Positions 24,918 to 33,119 of a stretch of DNA of 34,517 nt are shown here, in pieces. Positions within the stretch are counted from its first letter, which is position 1. Each line of letters begins with the position of its first letter. This DNA comes from Saprospiraceae bacterium. GTDB taxonomy: Bacteria > Bacteroidota > Bacteroidia > Chitinophagales > Saprospiraceae. The notes beneath the pieces are model-generated. The model was not told the origin of the DNA. It did no database searches and worked only from the letters and a program-made list of their open reading frames with translations. Position numbers and translations under genes: made by a program. The stretch is taken from the NCBI GenBank assembly GCA_020437105.1, contig JAGQWR010000005.1:1-34517 (forward strand). Direction: 5' to 3'.

Positions 24918-27900
24918 TTAAATAAATACATCTACCAGTTTGTAGAACAGAAACACGAGGCCCAGAAATCCAGCAAGCATCGTCAATCCGGCTACAACCC
25001 ATAATCCAAGGCGGTACTCCCGGCCTTCCAATGCCGGCTCGACGGATGTATAGCTTACATCCCGGCCATCCCACAATTTAATGGAGATCACTTTGATCCG
25101 ATTTGTAATAATCAGGAGCGTTGGAAGCAGGATCAGTATTACCAATGTGGATGCAAGTAAGCCAAAAGCTACTGATACAGCCATCGGAATCAGAAATTGC
25201 GCCTGGAAGCTTTTCTCTAAAAGGAGAGGTCCAAGGCCGGCAATAGTTGTAACTGAAGTAAGTAAAATCGGACGGAAACGCGAAAGTCCGGCGTCATAAA
25301 CAGCTTCCATTTGCTCAAAGCCTTCTTCAATACGTTGATTAAAAGTGGTCACAAAAACGAGCGCATCATTTACGAGGATACCCACCAGCGCAATAAATCC
25401 AAGTATGGAGAACAAACTGATCGGCATACCCATGAGCCAGTGGCCCCAGCCTACACCTACCAGACCAAACGGGAGCAGGGAAAAGACGATGAGTGTCTGA
25501 CTAAAACTTCGGAAAGTAAGCGCAATGACAAAGAACATCAACAAGAGGATGATCGGCAAAACCAACTTCATGGAGTTTGTTGATTTTTCCTGCTCCTTGT
25601 TCTGCCCCTCATATCGGGCTGTTACCGTGGAGAAATTCCGTAAAACATCTGGTACAATCGTGTTTTGAACGGTGGTTAAAACATCGCTAACCGACACATC
25701 ATCACTGGATACATCTGCTTCAATGCGTACTTCGCGTAGGCCGTCCAGGTGATTGATACCAATTACGCCCCGATCAATACTAAGATCGGCAATTTCTGAA
25801 AGCGGGAATTCCCGGCCATCTAAAAAGCGTACGCGCATATTTTGCAATTGGCCCAGATTGTTTCGATCCACCTCAGCATAGCGTACCCACACCTTCACTT
25901 CGTCACGGCCTCTTTGAAGTCGTTGAACTTCACTGCCAAAAAATCCGCGCCGCACCTGTCCTACAATCTCCTGGAGGTTGAGTCCGAGATACCGGGCTTT
26001 ATCTTTGAGGGTAATTTCAATTTCGCGTAAGCCATCCAGATTGTTGTCGATGACATCCGACAGCTCTTCCAAGCGCTCCAGCTCCGATTTTATCAATTGA
26101 GCTGCCGCATCCAGTTCTGCCAAATTGCTACCGACTAAGGAGACCGAAACCGGCTTTCCGAAAGCGGAGTTAGAGCCGTAGGTAACCTGTTCGGCATCAT
26201 AAATAGGTCCGGCTTCTGCCCGGATGGCATTCGAAATTTCTCTGGTTGTAAAATAATCCCGACGTGCTTCTCCGTCCAGCAGGGTGATTTTTATTTGCCC
26301 CTCATAAGTAGCCGGCCCAACAATCTTTTCAATTTTTTGAATCGGATCGAGACCGGATTCGGCAAAGTATTTTTCTCTGAAGTCAACGTTTACTTTTTTA
26401 ATAGCGTCCTCGATATGATCCAGCCATTGGTAGGTAAACTCTTCTGTTGTACCCGCAGGTAATTTTATGGTAATCGCCATTTCATCCCGCTCAATGGGCG
26501 GAAAAAAGGTTGTTCCAACGATTCCGCCATTAATGGCTCCAAAGGTTGCCAGCAGGGTGCCGACTACCAAAACGAGCGTCAATAATCGCTGGTGCATGGC
26601 AAAGCGCAGCACGGGTGCATATAGGTTGTCGCGCATCCAGGCCATAAAACGATCAAACTGCGTGGTAAGCCATCCTTTTTTATTATTCGGATTCAGGGCG
26701 TAGGAGTGGGCTACGTGGGTAGGCAGTATAAGGGCGCCCTCAATCAGGGAGAAAATGAGCGACAGGATCACTACGATCGCCATTTCAACAAAGAAATCAC
26801 CCAGTCGTCCGTCGATAAAGAAAAAAGTGGCAAAGGCAATAACGGTGGTCAGGATCGCTGAGAAAACCGCAGGCAGGACCTCCATCGTTCCGGATATGGC
26901 CGCTTCCAGCGGCAGCATCCCTTTTTCGTATTTCTGGTATATATTTTCACTGATGACAATCCCGTCATCTACCAGAATCCCAATCACCAGGATCATTCCG
27001 AAAAGAGAAAGAACATTGATCGATACCCCAATCAAATTTGCTACCAGAAACATCCCTGCAAAGGAAATCGGAATAGCCAGGGCTACCCAAAATGCCAATC
27101 GCCAATTGAGGAACATAGCGAGCAGAATAACCACCAGAAAAAATCCGATGATCCCGTTATTGCGCAGCAGGGCAATCCGCTGATTCAATACAATCGATCC
27201 ATCCCGGATAATAGTGGCCTTGACCACATCGTTTTCCTGATTAAACTCGTCGATATACGTTTTGACCTCGTCTGCAATGGTCAGGAGATCTTCCTCCAGA
27301 GTATTTTGCACCGTAACCACCACCGAAGGCTCATCATTCATAAAACTCCGGCTCGGGCTATCGGCCCACTTATCCTGAATGTCAGCTACCTGGTGCAGGA
27401 ATACCACACTCCCGTCGGCCGCAGTTTTTACGACGATATCGCGTAACTCCCGAGCATAATAGCTTTTATTCCGTGCCCGAATGAGGAGTTCCTCCCGGTC
27501 GCCTTTGAGCGTACCGCCGGTCAATTCCAGATTAGCGACCTGAACGGCTCGGGTAGCTTCATCAAAAGTAAGCTGATAGGAACGGAGTGCTTCTTCGCGG
27601 AAAGCGATCTCAATTTCTTCATCCGGAAAACCGCTGAGTCCGACCTTCGAGATGTTATCCATCGCCAGAAGATCATCTTCCACCCCCCTGCCAAATTCTT
27701 TCAGGGTTTTGAGTGTTACATCCCCGCTAATGGCAAAACTGATCGCTTCTCCCAGGCTCTCCACTTTAAAAATAATCGGAGGTTCCATGCTGGCCGGAAA
27801 CGAATTGATCCGATCAACCGCATTTTTAACGTCCTGCAGGATAATGTCGATGTCGTAGCCCTTCTGGATTTCGATGACAATCGAACCCGTATTTTCGCTG

Positions 27901-28154
27901 GATACGGAAGTGATTTTCTCAACGCCGGTCAGGCCTTTGAGGTTCTCCTCGATCTTGGCGATTACCCCTTCTTCGATCTCCTCGGGAGAAGAGCCGGGAT
28001 ACACAACCTGAATATTAATATTTCGACTTTCAACTTCCGGAAAGAAGGTCGATTTCATATTTATCATCCCAAAAATACCCATGATAAACAGGCCGATCAT
28101 AAGCAGATTAGCCGCAATTGGGTATTTGATGAAATATTCTAAGAATCCTTTCAT
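24918..28154 (-). CDS. RND efflux transporter permease (AcrB-like)
   Basis: This inner-membrane pump of 1078 residues uses the proton gradient to drive export through the adaptor and TolC-like channel encoded beside it. The N-terminus (FLEYFIKYPIAANLLMIGLF) is the first helix, followed by the porter domain motif VVYPGSSPEEIEEGV. The TM4 pair Asp396-Asp397 (GILVDDGIV) matches the proton-relay Asp pair of AcrB. GILVNDALVF marks the symmetry-related helix in the second half. About 60 residues after the expected last helix form an extra hydrophobic segment (LWVVAGLTMLAGFLGLVFLF), giving a probable thirteenth helix. Substrates cannot be predicted. Confidence 0.93.
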   Translation of the reverse strand: MKGFLEYFIKYPIAANLLMIGLFIMGIFGMINMKSTFFPEVESRNINIQVVYPGSSPEEIEEGVIAKIEENLKGLTGVEKITSVSSENTGSIVIEIQKGYDIDIILQDVKNAVDRINSFPASMEPPIIFKVESLGEAISFAISGDVTLKTLKEFGRGVEDDLLAMDNISKVGLSGFPDEEIEIAFREEALRSYQLTFDEATRAVQVANLELTGGTLKGDREELLIRARNKSYYARELRDIVVKTAADGSVVFLHQVADIQDKWADSPSRSFMNDEPSVVVTVQNTLEEDLLTIADEVKTYIDEFNQENDVVKATIIRDGSIVLNQRIALLRNNGIIGFFLVVILLAMFLNWRLAFWVALAIPISFAGMFLVANLIGVSINVLSLFGMILVIGILVDDGIVISENIYQKYEKGMLPLEAAISGTMEVLPAVFSAILTTVIAFATFFFIDGRLGDFFVEMAIVVILSLIFSLIEGALILPTHVAHSYALNPNNKKGWLTTQFDRFMAWMRDNLYAPVLRFAMHQRLLTLVLVVGTLLATFGAINGGIVGTTFFPPIERDEMAITIKLPAGTTEEFTYQWLDHIEDAIKKVNVDFREKYFAESGLDPIQKIEKIVGPATYEGQIKITLLDGEARRDYFTTREISNAIRAEAGPIYDAEQVTYGSNSAFGKPVSVSLVGSNLAELDAAAQLIKSELERLEELSDVIDNNLDGLREIEITLKDKARYLGLNLQEIVGQVRRGFFGSEVQRLQRGRDEVKVWVRYAEVDRNNLGQLQNMRVRFLDGREFPLSEIADLSIDRGVIGINHLDGLREVRIEADVSSDDVSVSDVLTTVQNTIVPDVLRNFSTVTARYEGQNKEQEKSTNSMKLVLPIILLLMFFVIALTFRSFSQTLIVFSLLPFGLVGVGWGHWLMGMPISLFSILGFIALVGILVNDALVFVTTFNQRIEEGFEQMEAVYDAGLSRFRPILLTSVTTIAGLGPLLLEKSFQAQFLIPMAVSVAFGLLASTLVILILLPTLLIITNRIKVISIKLWDGRDVSYTSVEPALEGREYRLGLWVVAGLTMLAGFLGLVFLFYKLVDVFI

Positions 28155-28189
28155 GGATTGTTAATTTGAAAAGACTGGACGGAAATGGA

Positions 28190-29335
28190 TCAATTTTCTG
28201 TAACTGAAGTTGGTTTCACTTCAATCGGTTTCACCTTCAGGCCATTGTAAGCCCCCGGAATAATCCGGTCCGGAATAAGACTACCGTCTGGCAGGCCCTG
28301 AATAAATGCCTGGTCGCCTTCGATGCGAACGACTTCCACCGGGGTTGATTCAAGTACCCCGTTTACAATTCGAAAGATGGAATTCCCATTTAGAAGCAAC
28401 TCCTGGTGAATCACGACAGCCTCCGAGGTACGAGCGGTTTTCAACTCGCCTTGCAGGTACATACCCTCCCGCAAATCGCTCCCACTGACGCCAATGAAAA
28501 CGGAAACGGTTTGGCTGGATCGATCAATTTGATCGGCAATGCGTTTGATGCGGCCTTCCCAACTGCCTCCCATCTCTGAGGAGGTCAGGGTAAGCCGGTC
28601 GCCAACACGGAGGTAGGACAATTCTGTCAGCGGAATTTTTGCCTCCAGCTCGTAGGTACCGGTGCGCATAAAAGTGCCCAGTTTCTGACCGACCCGGATG
28701 ACCGTACCTGTCTGAACCAACGCTTCTGTCAAGACTCCATTAAATGGCGCATAAACCCGATATTTATTCAAGCGACTTTCAGCACTTTTGATGGTATAGT
28801 ACTGGGTGTGAATGTTGCGGGAAGCGATAAAGAATTTTTCCTGATTATTTTGAGGCTCCGGTAAAGCCTGAATTGGTTCTTCCACGTTGAAGTTGGTCAG
28901 ATAAGCTTCCCATTGCGGAAAACTTGCCGGATAATCCAATTTCAGATCGGGCATAATCTGGGTAATGGCATTTTGCAAACTCGCTTTCTGCGAAAGCAGG
29001 CTTAGCTTAGCTTCCTCATTGTCAATACGTGCCAAAATTGACCCGTTTGAAAAGGAAACACCTTCTTTAAATGGATTTGAAGATTCGAGCATAAGGCCAC
29101 CTACTTCAGAATAAATTTCCACTTTGTCAAAAGCAAAAAGCTCGCCCTGCACGTTGAGGCGGAAATGGAGGGGTGTGTTTACCACGCTGCTAACGGCGAT
29201 TTCGCGCACCGTTTCAACCTCTTCCCGCACCTGCGGACTTTCTTTTTGATTCTGGAAATAGATCATCAGGGCTACTGCAGCGAGCAACGCCAGGTAGGGT
29301 AAAGCAAGAAAAATCCGCCGAGTACTGGTTTTCAT
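28190..29335 (-). CDS. Periplasmic adaptor (membrane-fusion protein) of the RND pump
   Basis: This 381-residue protein links the pump to the outer-membrane channel. An N-terminal membrane anchor lies at about residues 8-26. A biotinyl-lipoyl-like half-motif follows near 65-110 (EIYSEVGGLMLESSNPFKEG), with its partner after the helical hairpin near 190-215 (YRVYAPFNGVLTEALVQTG). Beta-barrel and membrane-proximal domains fill the C-terminus, including GDRLTLTSSEMGG. The hairpin segment is short and Pro/Gln-rich (IQALPEPQNNQE), which fits RND adaptors. It starts 6 bp after marR and ends 35 bp before the pump gene, so all three are probably co-transcribed. Confidence 0.9.
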   Translation of the reverse strand: MKTSTRRIFLALPYLALLAAVALMIYFQNQKESPQVREEVETVREIAVSSVVNTPLHFRLNVQGELFAFDKVEIYSEVGGLMLESSNPFKEGVSFSNGSILARIDNEEAKLSLLSQKASLQNAITQIMPDLKLDYPASFPQWEAYLTNFNVEEPIQALPEPQNNQEKFFIASRNIHTQYYTIKSAESRLNKYRVYAPFNGVLTEALVQTGTVIRVGQKLGTFMRTGTYELEAKIPLTELSYLRVGDRLTLTSSEMGGSWEGRIKRIADQIDRSSQTVSVFIGVSGSDLREGMYLQGELKTARTSEAVVIHQELLLNGNSIFRIVNGVLESTPVEVVRIEGDQAFIQGLPDGSLIPDRIIPGAYNGLKVKPIEVKPTSVTEN

Positions 29336-29341
29336 GAATGC

Positions 29342-29779
29342 TTATTTCAAATTTTGGTAGATCGTTTTTAAGGTCTCTTTAAACCGCTCAATCTGGTCTG
29401 CCGGAATGTCTTTAAATGCCTGCTTTTCCATTTCCTGAGAAATGGGAGGAAACAGATCACCAAGCGACGCACCTTTAGGTGTCAGAAATAAGAGTTTTTG
29501 CCTTTTATCTGTCGGATCCGGCCGACGTTCAATCAGGTTTTCTTTTTCAAGTAGGTCAACGGCCCGGGCAATGGTGCCTTTATCTTTACAAAATGTATCT
29601 GCTATCTCCTGCTGGTGCAGGCCACTGCCTTTCCGAAGGTGGATAAGTATCAACCAATGCTCTTTGGCCAGGTCCAATTCCAGTCCTGTCAAATGGGATT
29701 TCATGTGCTTGCCCATCATACGGGTAGCCCTTCCCATGAGGAAACCTAAACTGTTATATGGATAATCTGCCTGATTCAT
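29342..29779 (-). CDS. MarR-family transcriptional regulator
   Basis: This protein of 145 residues has the MarR winged-helix layout. Residues 1-35 form the dimerisation helix (SLGFLMGRATRMMGKHMKSHL). The recognition region is LHQQEIADTFCKDKGTIARAVDLLEKENLIERRPDPTDKR, and the wing ends KLLFLTPKG. It is the first gene of the efflux operon, 6 bp before the adaptor, and probably represses it until a ligand binds. The ATG at 29779 (MNQADYPYNS) is preferred to the 29899 frame. A palindrome immediately upstream of this start (29783-29798) fits self-repression. Confidence 0.9.
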   Translation of the reverse strand: MNQADYPYNSLGFLMGRATRMMGKHMKSHLTGLELDLAKEHWLILIHLRKGSGLHQQEIADTFCKDKGTIARAVDLLEKENLIERRPDPTDKRQKLLFLTPKGASLGDLFPPISQEMEKQAFKDIPADQIERFKETLKTIYQNLK

Positions 29780-29782
29780 AAA

Positions 29783-29798
29783 CGTTGTATGTGCAACG
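29783..29798. promoter_or_regulatory. Candidate MarR operator
   Basis: CGTTGTATGTGCAACG has perfect 5-bp half-sites around a 6-bp centre and ends 3 bp before the marR start. MarR proteins commonly bind TTGC-type palindromes overlapping their own promoter. Its place next to a possible -7 box supports the call; no binding data exist. Confidence 0.5.
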
Positions 29799-29806
29799 AA
29801 ACAGCA

Positions 29807-29814
29807 CGAAGGTA
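29807..29814 (-). promoter_or_regulatory. Near-consensus -7 box of the efflux operon (TACCTTCG)
   Basis: On the minus strand TACCTTCG differs from TAnnTTTG by one base. Transcription would start near 29800, directly at the palindromic operator. No clear -33 TTG was seen. Confidence 0.35.
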
Positions 29815-29920
29815 AAAAAGGTTTGAAGTTTGATGGAATATTATAGGCCACGAAAAAAGTAAAATGAAGAATATTTATTGATTGAACAGATAAATACAAG
29901 CAAGCCTTCCCTTGCAGGGT

Positions 29921-30011
29921 GCCCTCTTTTTTTTTGATAAAAAAGAGGCAACCTGCCTGCCCGCTAGGCGCGGCCTAGCAGGCAGGAAAATCATCCCGAT
30001 AACTATCGGGA
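29921..30011. repeat. Three palindromic hairpins in tandem
   Basis: The first pairs CTCTTTTTT (from 29924) with AAAAAAGAG (to 29947). The second pairs CCTGCCTGC (29952-29960) with GCAGGCAGG (29978-29986), with an overlapping inner stem GCTAGGC/GCCTAGC. The third is TCCCGATAACTATCGGGA at 29994-30011 with 7-bp arms. Palindromes of this type are often dispersed repeats in Bacteroidota genomes, which cannot be tested from one window. Confidence 0.75.
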
Positions 30012-30026
30012 GTACCTGCTTCGCTA

Positions 30027-30116
30027 AAAACGAAGAAGAAAGTGCTGTCGCCTCTCAAGCCGCCTGCTTCGCAAGGCTCGAAGGAGAGGCTCCGGGCGCA
30101 CTTTCTTCTTCGTTTT
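30027..30116. terminator. Long inverted repeat, probable bidirectional terminator
   Basis: Perfect 19-bp arms lie at 30027-30045 and 30098-30116, around a 52-nt loop that itself holds CCTCTC/GAGAGG and AGCC/GGCT pairs. On the minus strand the stem runs into TTTTT, so it could end the transcript of the lipoprotein gene upstream. The long loop is unusual for a simple terminator, and a structured RNA is an alternative. Confidence 0.5.
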
Positions 30117-30241
30117 CTTAACGCTCACCAGTCAACTCGGCGCGAAAGCAATGAGCTAATGCCGGCATATCCCAAGCAGGTGATTAACAAATTGATTTAC
30201 TGTTCAATAATATCCAATAAAACTAGTCAAGTAGGCAGCAA

Positions 30242-31027
30242 TTACTGACTGACAATTTTCAAGGCTGTATTCTGCAACCAGGCTTTCATTAAGGCGGGGT
30301 TATTGGAAATGGGCGCAAAGTAGTAGTCATCATTATATAGCAAGGCAGCAGCTGTTTCCGCCAACTCAATGACTACGCTCACAGGTTCGTATAAGCTGGA
30401 ATGAATAAAAAAGACTTCCCCGTTTTGATAGAGGATCAATCCGACGTGATAGTCTAAGCCGACCAGATAAAGGCCTTCCTGAAAATCGGATTTAATTTGT
30501 TCAATCACCCTGGCCAGAGGCATCCGAATCATCGAAACAATATCTGCTCCCAAGGCCAATGTTTTGGCTTCATTGAGCGCTGCCTGCTGCGCAAGTTTAT
30601 ACCTGTTGAGGTTTAATCCCAGGTGTTTGAGTGTGGTAGAAACCAGATAGCCGCAGGCAATTTGGCCCTCATTGGGAATATCTGTATGTCCCTCAAAATC
30701 CCAGGGCGTACCGTACCAATAGGGCATAATATCGTTGACCAGACAGGCCGTAAAAACTTTCCCTACAGAATCCAGGGAAACCTGATCTGACTGCCAGGCA
30801 AGCCGCAGTGCTTCCTTTTTTGTACGGATATCTGCCAACACTTCCGCGTAAGCCTGATCAGTCGGCGCGATTTGTATTCCGTAGGATTGCCAGTCAACAA
30901 CACGCACCGGCTCTATTTCAGAAACAGGCAGGCTATCTGAAACAAGGCTGGCTGTTGCCTCGGCAGTAGAGGGAGCCGGCGGACTGCAACAGAAAAGCAA
31001 AAAGGGAAAGAAAATTAGGCGATACAT
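30242..31027 (-). CDS. Putative lipoprotein, NlpC/P60-like cysteine hydrolase
   Basis: This protein of 261 residues starts with a short lipoprotein-like signal (MYRLIFFPFLLFCCSPPAP, candidate lipidated Cys13 or Cys14, a non-canonical lipobox). A Ser/Glu/Val-rich linker follows. The domain around residues 100-210 resembles NlpC/P60 peptidases: YWYGTPWDF before IACGYLVSTTLKHLG gives Cys125 at the start of a helix, YHVGLILY gives His194, and FFIHSS gives His209. Such enzymes cut peptidoglycan peptides, but this is a distant resemblance and the substrate is unknown. The ATG at 31027 is preferred to an upstream TTG. It lies 22 bp after the YkgJ-like gene and is probably the last gene of that operon. 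Confidence 0.55.
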   Translation of the reverse strand: MYRLIFFPFLLFCCSPPAPSTAEATASLVSDSLPVSEIEPVRVVDWQSYGIQIAPTDQAYAEVLADIRTKKEALRLAWQSDQVSLDSVGKVFTACLVNDIMPYWYGTPWDFEGHTDIPNEGQIACGYLVSTTLKHLGLNLNRYKLAQQAALNEAKTLALGADIVSMIRMPLARVIEQIKSDFQEGLYLVGLDYHVGLILYQNGEVFFIHSSLYEPVSVVIELAETAAALLYNDDYYFAPISNNPALMKAWLQNTALKIVSQ

Positions 31028-31049
31028 ATTAGAATAACACAAAACGCGC

Positions 31050-31538
31050 TTAAAGTAACGCCTGGTTAATCCGCTCTATGATATGAAAAACAGCCGGACA
31101 ATGATTTGCATTGACCTTATGGAGATTCATCCGCTGCGAAAACTCCATCTCGTTGGTATGCGGATATTGCCGACAGGCTTTTGGCCTATCCTCGTAGATC
31201 AGGCAGGCATGATCTTCCTGGAGAAAGGGACAAGGAGATGTATTCATCACCATATCACCGTCTTCGTCCATACGAAGATATTGTTCCTGAAAGGCCGCCG
31301 TGCCCATCCCTAAGGTGCGGGCAACCCGGGCAATATCGGTCTTGTTTAACATCGGCGGAATGCTGGTGCAGCAGTTTGCGCAATCGAGGCAATCGAGCTC
31401 CGAAAATACTTCTTCATGCACCTGATCGGCCAGCATGTCGAGCTTTTTTCCCTTCTCGCGCTCCAGGCGGCTCAACGTTTTCCGGATTTGCTTCCGGGCA
31501 CTGCTCTTGCGATTTTTCCAGTCTTCAATGAGGTTCAT
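31050..31538 (-). CDS. YkgJ-family cysteine cluster protein
   Basis: This 162-residue protein matches the YkgJ/UPF0153 family, small cytoplasmic proteins thought to bind a metal through conserved Cys residues. The cluster CLDCANCC has Cys50, 53, 56 and 57. Further Cys are in SPCPFL (103), HACLIYEDRPKACRQYP (112, 122) and NHCPAV (147), in the usual order. The N-terminal 45 residues are basic and helical. It starts 20 bp after the ligase-like gene and is probably transcribed with it. The biological role of the family is not established. Confidence 0.85.
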   Translation of the reverse strand: MNLIEDWKNRKSSARKQIRKTLSRLEREKGKKLDMLADQVHEEVFSELDCLDCANCCTSIPPMLNKTDIARVARTLGMGTAAFQEQYLRMDEDGDMVMNTSPCPFLQEDHACLIYEDRPKACRQYPHTNEMEFSQRMNLHKVNANHCPAVFHIIERINQALL

Positions 31539-31558
31539 GGTATAAGTATGTATAGTAG

Positions 31559-33118
31559 CTATCGAATCAATGCCTCCAGGTCCGCAAGCCTATGCGCCTC
31601 TTTTAAATCTTTATCTTTTTCCCAACTTACAATTCTGGGTTCAAGTAGTGTAAGGCCGGATTTATGCCGCTTGGAGCGAAAGATACCATCAAAAGCTATT
31701 TCAAAAACCAGTTCGGGTTTTACGGCTCTGACTGGTCCGAAACGCTCGGTGATATGCATTTTTATCCAGCTGTTTAGCTGCTGCAGTTCCTCGGTTTTTA
31801 GTCCGGTATTTGCTTTTGCGAATGGCACGAGTGCTTCTTTATTCCAGACTGCAAAGGTAAATTCCCGATACAAATCACCGCTACTTTGCGCATAAAGCAA
31901 AACAGCATACACCTTAAAAGGCGGCGCCTTCCAGAAGTAATCATCAGTAGTCGGATAAGGTGCATCTATCTTTTGAAGGGTCAAGCCAATGCTGTCTTTT
32001 TCCCGGATATTTGTCCGTTTATGGCTCAATTCAATCCAGTTTTCTGCAGTAATCAGAGGATAAAGTCGAAGCAGGCTTTCTGCTGATACGTGATGAAAAA
32101 ATGCCTCCAGTTTTACACGCCGTTGCGCTAAGGGTTGTGAGCGAATATCTGTCCGATCTAATTCCAACAGGTCGGATACCATAAAAATGACCGGCACCTG
32201 CTCCATTATATTTCTCGAAAGCTTTTTTTTGCTAATTCGCGCATGCAGTTCATGTATTGGCAGCGGCCAGTCTTCCTTGTAGGGAATAATATCGCCATCG
32301 AGCACAATCCCATCCGGTAAAAGGGTTTTTAGGTGATCAAACTCCGGAAATTTAGGCGTGATTAACTCGTTTGCTTCTGACCATAAAAACACTTCCCCGT
32401 CCCGTTTAATTAATTGTGCCCGCAAGCCGCCCAATTTATACCCGGCCATCCAATCGGAAAAATCGCCCAAATCAGAAACAGAGCCTTCCAACAAACGGAG
32501 CAAACTGAATGGAAAAGGCCGGGAAATATCCTCCAGCGCATGCTCGGTCAGTATCAGGTTTTCGAAGCTTGATTCATCCGGACTCCAATTGGCCGATAAT
32601 CGTTGCGCTATTTTATTCCCCTCGATACCAGTATGCAGGGCTAAGGCTCCTGTCAGAATAGTGGGAGCAACGTCCATCCTAAATCCGCCCGAAATCAATT
32701 TATTAAACACAAATCGCCGGGGCGGATCGAGTTGATCCCAGGCCTCGAGTATGGCCTGTTTTTGCTTGGTTTCTGCTTCATTACCAAGCCGCTGGATAAG
32801 CTTAATCCATTCGCTTAAACGCAGGCTGTTTTCCTGAACAGGGAATGGCAGGCTCAGGGCGATAGTTTCTGCCAGATCGCCTACCACTTTCTGCCCTTCT
32901 TCAAAAAGCCAGGATGGAATTCCGGCAGCCTCTTCTACCCATTCCCGGAGGAGGGAAATACTGCATATTCGTTTTGGGCGCTGACCGGAAAGCAAGGCAA
33001 TTACCCAAAGTTTATCCGGATCAGCAGCCTGGTCAAAGTATCGAACAAGCGCGGTTTCCCGCTCGCTGTCCTCGCTTGTTTTATCCAGTTCCAGATAGAG
33101 TCTGGTAAATGCTTTCAT
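31559..33118 (-). CDS. ATP-dependent DNA ligase homologue, catalytic motifs degenerate
   Basis: This 519-residue protein aligns over its whole length with the bacterial ATP-dependent ligases paired with a ligase-associated exonuclease. The N-terminal DNA-binding part includes GQRPKR, PSWLFEE and VGDLAETIALSLP. Motif I keeps the adenylated Lys but reads YKLGGLRAQ instead of KxDGxR. LDGDII and FMVSDLLELDRTDIR correspond to motifs III and IIIa. The usual EGLMLK motif reads IGLTLQK, and the GDWWKWK region is shortened to DDYFWKAP. C-terminal VLLYAQ, PVRAVKPELVFEIAF and RHKSG are intact. It follows the exonuclease gene by 1 bp. It may have lost nick-sealing and kept a structural or DNA-binding role. 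Confidence 0.82.
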   Translation of the reverse strand: MKAFTRLYLELDKTSEDSERETALVRYFDQAADPDKLWVIALLSGQRPKRICSISLLREWVEEAAGIPSWLFEEGQKVVGDLAETIALSLPFPVQENSLRLSEWIKLIQRLGNEAETKQKQAILEAWDQLDPPRRFVFNKLISGGFRMDVAPTILTGALALHTGIEGNKIAQRLSANWSPDESSFENLILTEHALEDISRPFPFSLLRLLEGSVSDLGDFSDWMAGYKLGGLRAQLIKRDGEVFLWSEANELITPKFPEFDHLKTLLPDGIVLDGDIIPYKEDWPLPIHELHARISKKKLSRNIMEQVPVIFMVSDLLELDRTDIRSQPLAQRRVKLEAFFHHVSAESLLRLYPLITAENWIELSHKRTNIREKDSIGLTLQKIDAPYPTTDDYFWKAPPFKVYAVLLYAQSSGDLYREFTFAVWNKEALVPFAKANTGLKTEELQQLNSWIKMHITERFGPVRAVKPELVFEIAFDGIFRSKRHKSGLTLLEPRIVSWEKDKDLKEAHRLADLEALIR

Positions 33119-33119
33119 C

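Larger units (their letters stand above)
29815..30241. other. Hairpin-rich intergenic region
   Basis: The gap between the marR promoter and the end of the lipoprotein gene contains four successive hairpins (29921-30116). Beyond these, 30117-30241 shows no recognisable gene or RNA. Small plus-strand frames here overlap the hairpins and look spurious. Confidence 0.6.

Noticed and set aside
31416..31895. 159-residue plus-strand frame across the YkgJ and ligase genes
   Set aside because: It is antisense to two recognisable genes and crosses their boundary; composition is Ser/Cys-rich and no family is apparent.
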